Shown one piece after another: positions 55,731-64,000 of a stretch of DNA of 64,000 bases. The notes below the pieces were generated by a model. It ran no database searches, was not told the DNA's origin, and was given only the letters and a program-made list of their open reading frames with translations. The DNA comes from Anaspis maculata (Eukaryota; Arthropoda; Insecta; Coleoptera; Scraptiidae), in assembly GCA_949128115.1 (NCBI GenBank), contig OX421968.1, positions 53,647,423 through 53,711,422 on the forward strand, read 5' to 3'. Made by a program: the position numbers and the translations under genes. Positions within the stretch are counted from its first letter, which is position 1; the number at the start of each line of letters is the position of its first letter.

Positions 55731-56585
55731 GGGCCGTATTCATACCTCGCTTTTAAGCTAGGTGATGCGCATTTAGGGGCATTTCTCATATTTCAGTGTT
55801 TAAAAATACATTATTGCGATTGGGAGCATTGTATGTTAGGGTGGGCCGAAAAAATAAAAATTTGCCAAATCGAAAAATAATAGTGCGGAAAATTTGTATT
55901 TGAGCTTTATAAGTATTCCTATGAAAATTTGAAAAAAATTAATTTAGGTCTTGGGGTGTCACAAAGCACTTGAAATTTAGAAAAATTGAAATTCTTTGAA
56001 TTTTTTTTTTAAATCCAAGCATTTTTTTCCAATTTTTTTTGCCGAAGGTTTGTATTGGGTCTTTGACATTGTGTGTACAATTTTTTGTTTCAATTAGTCA
56101 AGTTTCTGATTTTTACATGACATTTTCTGAAATGAATGGATTTTTTTCAACTATTAAAACTTTCTAATGTCCTGTAGAACCAAAAATCTTGACAAATTGA
56201 AACAAAAAATTGTACACACAATGTCAAAGACCCAATACAAACTTCCGGCAAAAAAAATTTGAAAAAATGGTTGGATTTGAATAAAAAAAATTCAAAGAAT
56301 TTCAATTTTTTTAAATTTCAAGTGCTTTGTGGCACCCCAAGACCTAAATTAATTTTTTTCAAATTTTCATAGGAATACTTATAAAGCTCAAATACAAGTT
56401 TTCCGCACTATTATTTTTCGATTTGGCAAATTTTTATTTTTTCGGCCCACCCTATTGTATGTACCTAATTGTAATTAATTTTCGAGTTAATTTGTATTTT
56501 TGAACACTGAAATATGAGAAATGCCCCTAAATGCGCATCGCTCTAATAGCGCTTTTAGCTTAAAAGCGAGGTATGAATACGGCCC
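55731..56585. mobile_element. MITE with GGGCCGTATTCATACC termini, CAT duplication
   Basis: GGGCCGTATTCATACC at 55731 mirrors GGTATGAATACGGCCC ending at 56585. CAT flanks both (55728-55730 and 56586-56588). The arms also share ATGCGCATTTAGGGGCATTT and CTCATATTTCAGTGTT. A second element lies inside at 55837-56454. The 3-bp duplication suggests PIF/Harbinger type. Confidence 0.82.
55837..56454. mobile_element. Nested foldback MITE, TAGGGTGGGCCG termini
   Basis: TAGGGTGGGCCGAAAAAATA at 55837 mirrors the sequence ending CGGCCCACCCTA at 56454, bounded by TA. The arms pair over almost their entire length (about 290 bp each), with few mismatches. The terminus resembles TACCGGGTGGGCC of the element at 15851, hinting at related Tc1/mariner-type transposases. 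Confidence 0.85.
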
Positions 56586-56588
56586 CAT

Positions 56589-56775
56589 AATACCAAAGCT
56601 TGTATTACCAGTATTAATTTGCACATAATACCGATAATACCGGAAATACTGAGAATAATACCAATAATACCATATTACCAAATATTTGCGATAATACCGA
56701 TATAATTTCCAAAATATTACCTGATAATACCAATAATACTGGAAAGTGGAAATAATATCAGATAATTTATAATAT
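56589..56775. repeat. Degenerate ATAATACCGATAATACC array
   Basis: About a dozen copies of AATACC or AATAYY with 6- to 12-bp spacing. It may be the subterminal repeat of an otherwise lost hAT element, like the AACCGGTT arrays, but no terminus is attached. Confidence 0.55.
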
Positions 56776-56886
56776 CAGTAATATCGCTATTGGAACAAAA
56801 AATCGTTTTCTTTCGATATTTTGTGAACCGTTCTACCGATTTGGCTCAAATTTTACATAGACAGTCTTAAATTATTGACTCATGAG

Positions 56887-57005
56887 TAGGGCTGGGCGAT
56901 GAGATTTTATAACGGATAATCGATTATAAAAAAATAATATATTACTTCGATTAATCGATTATTTCACTTATTTCAAAATCGGATAATCGATTATAAAAAA
57001 ATGAT
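56887..57005 (+). mobile_element. Single end of a hAT element (TAGGGCTGGGCGAT)
   Basis: TAGGGCTGGGCGATGAG followed by GGATAATCGATTAT and ATTAATCGATTAT motifs is the usual look of a hAT terminus with subterminal ATCGATT repeats. No matching opposite end was found nearby, so only a fragment remains. Confidence 0.6.
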
Positions 57006-57189
57006 AAGTATTCTGCGCTTCAAGTGACCCATAATAATAATGATAATAAAAAAAACAAGATGCTACAAACCGTTAGGGAGCGGAGCGGGAGTACGAAAAG
57101 AACACCTCTTCGAACGTTGTTTGCTAATTGATTCATACCTATAGAAGTTCCGCTTCTTCCGAGGGTGACTATGGTCACGCACCCACGTT

Positions 57190-57335
57190 TTTTTTCAACA
57201 AGAGGAACTGGCTCTTGAATATTTTCCTAAAATTTTCTCTTCAATTTCCCGGGAATTTACCTGATGAAAATGTAAAATAGACCTAGGTTATCGAAACCGG
57301 ACTTGAATGATGGAGCTTTGAGTGAAACCGTAATT
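57190..57335 (+). repeat. Direct repeat, left flank of foldback copy 2
   Basis: About 140 bp resembling 59345-59492 in direct orientation, including CTTGAATATTTTC and TTATCGAAACCGGACTTGAA against TTATCGAGACCGGAGTCAAA. It lies about 210 bp outside the left end of the foldback element. Confidence 0.6.
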
Positions 57336-57542
57336 GACGATCTTTACAATATGATGATTTTGAAAAAAAAATGAGATTTTCCCGGAAAATTTGAGTTCAA
57401 AAATTTTTCAATTTCCAGCAAATTATTTTCAATCTTTCTGTGGAACCAGTTTTAGATCATTCACCTTCATCCATGTATCAATGCGTCTGACTGCCTCACT
57501 CGCTTTTCTTTCTACATAATTTGGTTCCTTATGAAAAACTAC

Positions 57543-59308
57543 AAAGGACCCCGCACGATTGTAATGGAAAATGGGTCTCGGTCAAATTCTCTGATTTTTT
57601 TAATATGTTGTAGCCCAATTCGACACGAGCCAAAAACCATCGTCCGTTACTCAAAAAAATGGACAGTTTTTTGTCTATAAGGGGTTGAAGATGGGTTATT
57701 TCAAGGTAAAAAAATATGTTCCAACGTAAGTGAGAACATTTCAACGTCCTTTCTAACACATATGGCTCACGACAATTCCCTTTTTCTTTTGTGGAAAAAT
57801 CAACCCCCTCTCTCACCCCCAACCCCTACTTGTGAGTATCAAATTCGAAATTACGTTTGAAAGTCATGCAGATGGTTCTACATTGTCGAATTATGAATTT
57901 TGGCACAAATTATTTTTCCAACCCCCAAATAGGGGGTGGGGTTGGAAAAAAACCATAGGTCAATTCGGCTGAATTTCTGATATTGTACTTTACCAGTTAC
58001 GCTAAACAAGACTACCAAGGGAAAACTCATTCGTATGACCAGTTTCCACCCCACAGACCACAGAGGGTTGAAGTTGACTAAAATGAAGCATAAAACATTC
58101 TTCCATGTCATAAACCAAATGAATGGAAATTGTAGACTTCCATAATATCTTGTTTCGTAAAAATGTATATTCTTCAAAAATACTCTTAACCCCGTTCTTC
58201 ATCCTTATCCCTGTTTCTGAACATCATATTCGAAATAAATCTTGAAAATTATATTAATTTTTATTTCATCCTTCACATGGTCACAGTAGCTGAAATAAGA
58301 GTGTGGCATAATATTTTGCCTTGATTGAGCAGCTTTCGCTTCAAGTTTCCAAGTTCCAAGTTCCAAGTTCCAAGTTCGCAAGTCGCTCGTACAAAGAAAA
58401 GTTAGAAATTATGTACAGGTGAACATGATTAACCTGCTGTGAAGTTGAAACTTGATAGGAATACCAATATTTTGAATAATAATCCAGTCAAAAATCATTA
58501 AAAAAATATATATCCCACCCTGCTTATGTTAGCACTCCTAATAAGCATAGTGACAGTGAATTTTGAGAGGGGATTCACAATCAGATGCAGAGAATCCGAC
58601 CATAGACCATCTCCCACATTTTCAAGATTTATTTCGAATATGATGTTCAGAAACAAGAATGGGGGATGAGAGACGGGGTTGAAATTATTTTTGAAGAATA
58701 GACATTTTTACAAAACAAGACGATATGAAAGTCCACTATTTTCATTCATTTGGTTTATGACATGGAAGAATGTTTTATGCTTCATTATAGTCAACTTCAA
58801 CCCTCTATGGGGTAGAAACTGGTCATACGAATGAGTTTTCCTCTGGTCATCTTGTTCAGCGTAACTGATCAGAAATTCAGCCGAATTGACCGATGGTTTT
58901 TTTTCCAACCCCACCCCTTATTTGGGGGTTGGAAAAAACAATTTGTGCCAAAATTCGTAATTCGACAAAATAGAACCATCTGCATGACTTTCAAACGTAA
59001 TTTCGAATTTGATACGCACAAGTAGGGGTTGAGGGAGATGGAGGGGGTTGATTTTGTCACATAAGAAAAAGGGAATTGTCATGAGCCATATATGTTAGAA
59101 AGGACGTTGAAATGTTCTCACTAACGTTGGAACATATTTCTTTACCTTGAAATAACCCATATTCAACCCCTTATAGAAAAAAAAACTGTCAATTTTTTTG
59201 GGTAACGAACGATGGATTTTGGCTCGTGTCAAATTGGGCTACAAAATATAGAAAAATTAGGGAATTTGACCGAGACCCATTTTCCATAGGAATCGTGCGA
59301 GGTCCTTT
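57543..59308. mobile_element. Foldback element, AAAGGACCCCGCACG termini, copy 2
   Basis: AAAGGACCCCGCACGATT at 57543 mirrors AATCGTGCGAGGTCCTTT ending at 59308. The arms pair along AATGGGTCTCGGTCAAATTC, GTTCCAACGTAAGTGAGAAC and GGGGGTTGGAAAAA for about 680 bp. The centre is about 400 bp. It shares termini with 47618-49959 but the arm sequences differ, so they are two subfamilies. No target duplication is visible (flanks AACTAC and CCAACT). Confidence 0.8.
58346..58377. repeat. (CCAAGTT)n microsatellite
   Basis: Four to five copies of CCAAGTT in the unpaired centre of the foldback element. Confidence 0.8.
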
Positions 59309-59344
59309 CCAACTTTTTAGCTTGTGAACAGATCTATGCCAACT

Positions 59345-59492
59345 TTTTTTGAACAAAGGCGAGTGATTCTTGAACATTTTCAGACAATCCTCTCAAAATT
59401 CTCTATTCTAGTTTTCCGAGAGTTTTCCACTTTAAAATGAGTAGCCGGCCTGACTTATCGAGACCGGAGTCAAATGATGAAGTCCTTTAGAG
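59345..59492 (+). repeat. Direct repeat, right flank of foldback copy 2
   Basis: Partner of 57190-57335, diverged at roughly a quarter of positions by eye and about 40 bp outside the right end of the foldback element. Confidence 0.6.
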
Positions 59493-62400
59493 AAAATATC
59501 TCGATTCTTCACTTTTTTTCTCAAATTCTAACTTCCCACCCCAAGGGATGTCTCATAATATAATTTCCATCCGTTCTTTGCTACTCGTCGGGGATGTTTT
59601 GGGGTGACACAACCGATTTATTTTTTTTCAATTTCGATATGAAATAAAGAGCCTTGGATTGGAGATTGGAGATTTGCTCGTGAGAAAGGAACATCAACAA
59701 CCTACCGTTTCCAAGATATCTGGGGTTGAATGTTTGAAAACATGGTCAGAAACGGAACGATGTTCAACAGGAGCACTTCTTTTCGCGAAAATCTCCAAGA
59801 TTCCATAATTTCATTTAAAAAATTTCAAAATGAAGCACCTGGAAAAAGTCAAGGTCATTTTCCGCCTTCTTTCTCCCCTCTTACTACCTGTCTGTCTAAC
59901 TAACTACCTGTCTAACCTATACCTCGGAAAAAAATTAGAGCTGGAGACGGATCTGGATCCGGCACTCAACTCTGACACATGATAGTTGGTGTCCGAGCTG
60001 ACATCTAACTCTTCCCAAAAAATTGAGTATTCAAATAAAATAGTTATTCATGTACCAAAGCTGTAAAGGTGATCTTTTTCAACGAGCAACGAGCGTTAAC
60101 AAACCACGCCAAGTTCAATGTTCCAGAGTCTCTACTTAATCCGAGTATCAAGACATTTGGAATACTGCTTCATTCCAATCGAATATTCTTGAATTTGCAA
60201 GCATAGATGATATTATTCCTTATTTATTGGGAGTAACCGATAAGAATGCAACAACTATATAAAAGTATTTCCCCGCTAGATTCAAAAATACTTTTTTTTC
60301 GGTAGAATTAGCGCCTAATGCAATAAGTTAGTGCTAGGACCTTTTGCTTTTTGCCAAGGTCATACAGAACTAGAAAGCCCACTTGATTGTCATCAGTGTA
60401 GGCTCTAATCGTACCCACTGCCTTGACCTGAGAGAAAAAAATATCACATATCCTACTCTCTTCCCGATTCTCCCTGTTCCATTGCGGCCCTGATGACACT
60501 ATTACAATGGCAGGAAATAAATCAAACAAATGGCGATATATTATTGATAAAGTTCGATAAGGCACCGAGGCCATTCCGGTATTCAATCCACGTAGGACGT
60601 TTAAAATGCAGGTAATCAAAAATTTACATGCCAACGATTTCGGCCGTACAGTTCAGTTCCCGTGGGTGCATTGCCCAAGTTGACAAGTGGGTCTCTTGTG
60701 AAATAATATATACATCAATATCGATGCTTAGTACAAAGCTTTTCACAACGTACTTTATAGGCCATTGTTTACCAAATAATGGAGCCAAGTTGGATCACTC
60801 TATTGTAATATATCGCAAAGTAATTACAAAGCAGATAAAACATTCTATTTGCAGTAAAACGCGCCAATCAGGTCGATTTTAACGCAGGCCTCCGATTTTT
60901 TCGTTGTCGTTTTGCAAATAATAGTGGATTTTTCAGGTGGCAAGGATTATTTCCAAAAAAAAGCCCTGTTACACCACTGCAAATAAGTTGGAGAACTCTT
61001 CAAATCTCTCCTATATATTTTATAACGTAAGGTTACACGACAGTCTTCAAGAGTCATACAACTGAAATGATCACTAAATAATAATTATCGATTTGAACTT
61101 CTCTACCAAGCGGTATTATATTCCTTAGGTGTCCACTTCGTCCGAACTTCCCCTACCTACAACCGGTACATGGTACTTGCAGACATGATGACAATTTTTC
61201 GAACAGCACACAATTCGTTGCCATTATTTAAAACTGTGTTGTTGTATGACATTACAATTGAACCAAACGGCGCTGCTTTATTGTTTTGCAACATTTGCGG
61301 ATATTGCTAGTGCAGTTCGCATTATTAAAGGTTGTCTGCCAGTGATGCATACATCAATTAATACTATGGCAATTAATACAACAGAATATCTAATAGATAT
61401 AATACCATGCATTGCGCATTCGATATGTTTGAACAGTTTGAACACAATGACTTGTTCAATGAATGAAAAAAGGGAGAGATGATTTACGGCGGGCTATTTA
61501 TAAAAACTAATTTTGCACAATAAAAGCGTGCCTTACTCGTTCCGAGCTGGGCTAATTCTGTAATTTATTGCACAACAATTGTGATAAATATGACAAGATT
61601 ATGAGCTTGCCGTTCGATTCCAGTTGATTTGCAGAACTTGGAACGAAAACCTGAAGCACAATGAATTGTACGTGGAAGTATGCTACATGTATTCTTCATC
61701 AAACGTTTCATGGTCTTGTTTAATGGACCATGCTGGTTAAAATAACAGAATACATAATATCACGTATGTGAAATGCAGGGTGATTTTTCGAAAAGGACCC
61801 GAACCTCAAATTTTTCGCTGCACAATTTTTTTCCAAAAAAAAGCCGAAAATGGATACTTCATCTCAGGTGACATTTGGCAAGTATATTTCGCTATCCCTT
61901 CATTGCAGTTTTAGAGCATTGATAATTGTTTGCCAACCAAGTATGTGTGTATGTGTCTAATATGGATTATACTTTTTGTAATAATGTACCAAAATGAATT
62001 ATTGCTGCGGAATAAGCCGATTTTCTGGGCGAGGCTTCCTATTGAACACACCGCAAGGTGGGGGATATGGACTGGTTTTTCTTACTAAAATCGACTACTA
62101 CCACTTCATCTACAATGGGCTCAGTTGATAATAAAAATACCGGATACTCCCCTACTTTTATTTTCATTGAGGTTTGTAAAACACAAAAAAAGTTTGGTGT
62201 ATAGCCTCATTCACATTCGGAAGTGTAATGATTGGATTATTCATTTTCCGTGCTCAAACTGTGATCAGAGGTGTCTATAATGTCTGACTAATGCAATTTG
62301 ACAGCGTTGACTCATGGTAGTACCTCAAAACCGAAAAATCCGTCGAAAGAAAAACCATAAATGAGCCATCATTAATATCTTTCTCGAGTTGCTTGTGTCA

Positions 62401-62515
62401 TCAAAATTAGAACGGGAATTCTGCTGGAAGTTTCTGAAACCCCTCTGCTCGGTGCAATCTAGAATCAAGGCATGGGTACTCGTATCAATAACATATATGC
62501 CGTTCACGTTCTAAA
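59493..62515. other. Anonymous, apparently single-copy DNA
   Basis: No gene recognised. The largest frames (108 codons minus at 60308-60634, 78 codons plus at 61246-61482) show no motif that I can place. No strong inverted or tandem repeat. Confidence 0.45.
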
Positions 62516-62690
62516 TTCAGTAGAATGACATTCTGGAGCAAAAATAAAGTGACAAGCTGGGGGGGCTATACGGCTAGGGCTGATAGCACCTGCAAAGTTT
62601 TGGTGCGAAACTATCAGCGGCCATCAGCCGTATCCTCCTAGCGTTCCAGCTTGTCACTTTAATTTTGCTTCAAAAAGTCATTCCACTGAA
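62516..62690. mobile_element. Hairpin MITE, TTCAGTRGAATGAC termini
   Basis: TTCAGTAGAATGACA pairs with the complement ending CATTCCACTGAA at 62690. Inner arms share AAAGTGACAAGCTGG and the AGGGCTGATAGC/GCTATCAG-like part. 175 bp. The AAAGTGACAAGC block loosely recalls AAAGTGGACGACA of the MITE at 55604. No target duplication was seen. Confidence 0.7.
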
Positions 62691-64000
62691 AATAGAAGGT
62701 GTATACAGGATATATCTTTGTCTCGCATCTTTGTTCGTATCTATTACCTTATCAATGGAATTGTAACTGTAGAAAAAACCTAAATCAAAATCGAAATTGT
62801 GGTGCACTACTTTGGGGCGATATGGCTATAAGAGGTGAAACGTCAATGTCATGGTCAATAAATTTAACGTTCGTCTTCGTGAGTCGAGGAAAATCTCTAA
62901 CCACATATGACAAAACCAATAAAATTTAAGTGATTGCAATATTTCTAAATACCGTTCAAGAGCCGGGCATCGATCTATGGCAAAAATCATTCGGAAAAGA
63001 ATCACGTCATGTCGTTGGTCTTGTTCTAAATGTTTAAGATTCCTTGTGTGCGAGGCAGACATAAGAGTTTATTTTTCACGTTTTGACCCGGATCGACCCA
63101 CCTCTACATTTTTAAAGGATCAGCTACACATCTCGTCTGTGTTACCTGTACCATTTTAGATGCTTTCAAGGAAATTGGCCGCTTACAAATGTTAGAAGAA
63201 GTGTTCAGGAGCCGGCGATGCAGTTGTGGCAAGGCGAAGGCCACTTCCCACCCTCCCGTTTACCACAACATATAAGCATATTTTGTGACAAGTTAAAATG
63301 TTACATCCACGTAATGTATCCATTTTTGCATGGTAATTTATCAATACACGTCATTCTGATATTTTCACACAATTTATCATTTTTCTTTTTTTATCCCTGA
63401 GGGTGTCTATCTATACTATGTATCCTTATTTGTAGCCCAATTTTTCCCGAAATTAGGAGTGTCTCAAATGTGACATTCGTGAGACATTATTTATCGTCAT
63501 TACATTCTTTCTCATTATGAAATGCCTGAGGCCTAATTTTTTTTCATTTTCGGAGCCCATTCCTGCATGCGTGCGGTTAAGTAGCTGCGAAACTTGCTAC
63601 TATTGATGAGGACCTCAGATTACCTAATAACTTGGAATCGAGCAATAATATAATTAAAGCAATTCCAGTAAGTGGGGTATAAATGAAACGGTTAAATTAG
63701 CGTGATTTTCTGTTTGAAAGACAAGCAAGGATTCAATTAATCATATATTTCTTGTCGTTCCACTCCGTTGTACAGAAGCCACTAATCTAGACGGAGTTAC
63801 ATCTGCCAACTGACTACTTAATCCAATGCTTAAACGATCCATTTCATTACTAAGATCGCAAAAAGCGGGCGTCCAACTTTTTGTCTTATTAAAATATTAC
63901 ATGTGTTGGGTCAATTATGCACCAACCTTATCACATTCAATTTTCTTTGCGAAATTGCCACTCAGGACTCAGGGACAACAAATTCTTATTAAATCTTGTA
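62691..64000. other. Anonymous DNA to the window end
   Basis: No gene, RNA or clear repeat recognised. Open frames are at most 78 codons. CGGAAAAGAATCACGTCATG near 62992 and neighbouring sequence showed no partner on inspection. Confidence 0.45.

Noticed and set aside
61246..61482. Small secreted or membrane protein
   Set aside because: Moderately hydrophobic translation, but no clear signal peptide or family resemblance; chance frame likely.

Overview
This is eukaryotic, AT-rich, intron- or intergenic-type DNA, most likely from an arthropod and probably an insect. The evidence is the mixture of transposon families: an RLE-type (R2-superfamily) non-LTR retrotransposon, CR1/jockey-like non-LTR elements whose ORF1 has a PHD-like finger, a Transib (RAG1-like) transposase, DUF4817-type Tc1/mariner remnants, hAT and Harbinger-like MITEs, and DINE/Helentron-like elements carrying GTCY microsatellites. 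I cannot name the order; a hemipteran would fit, but that is a guess. I found no host protein-coding gene, rRNA gene, convincing functional tRNA gene or CRISPR array. Essentially every long open frame is mobile-element coding sequence or a chance frame inside a repeat.

Layout. 1.4-3.4 kb: a DINE/Helentron-like element with six tandem units of about 260 bp. 4.3-6.4 kb: a 2.07-kb foldback element whose left arm holds a tRNA-derived SINE flanked by an unusually long (about 72 bp) direct duplication. 8.5-10 kb: a smaller relative of the first element, then a Tc1/mariner transposase remnant. 10.2-11 kb: nested palindromes. 11.9-12.2 kb: a solo LTR. 13.5-14.4 kb: two MITEs. 14.9-15.8 kb: the 3' end of an RLE retrotransposon. 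15.85-19.21 kb: a 3.36-kb foldback element with 343-bp tandem repeats in both arms. 20.05-20.4 kb: a MITE. 20.79-24.08 kb: an uninterrupted 1094-codon RLE retrotransposon ORF, the only intact-looking gene. 27-34 kb: two decayed non-LTR retrotransposons head-to-tail on the minus strand. 33.97-34.85 kb: a second, longer solo LTR carrying a Harbinger-like MITE whose boundaries are fixed by the first LTR acting as an empty-site paralogue. 35-40.9 kb: mostly anonymous DNA with small MITEs. 40.9-42.9 kb: a second copy of the 2-kb DINE-like element.

43.6-50.7 kb is the most informative region. A Transib/RAG1-like transposase gene is split by a 2716-bp non-autonomous hAT element (8-bp target duplication, inverted arrays of AACCGGTT motifs) and by a 2342-bp foldback element that itself holds a Tc1/mariner transposase remnant. 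Conceptual removal of the hAT element plus one target copy keeps the reading frame open. At the second insertion the part of the transposase expected to carry the middle catalytic Asp is absent.

51-64 kb: further inverted-repeat elements (50.97, 54.6, 55.6, 55.7, 55.8, 57.5 and 62.5 kb), one end of another hAT element (56.9 kb), and anonymous AT-rich DNA.

The window is therefore a layered graveyard of nested insertions, with one possibly active retrotransposon. Target-site duplications, nesting and the paralogous pairs allow a relative order of events. Transposon assignments rest on motifs and inverted-repeat structure read by eye; no database search was possible.
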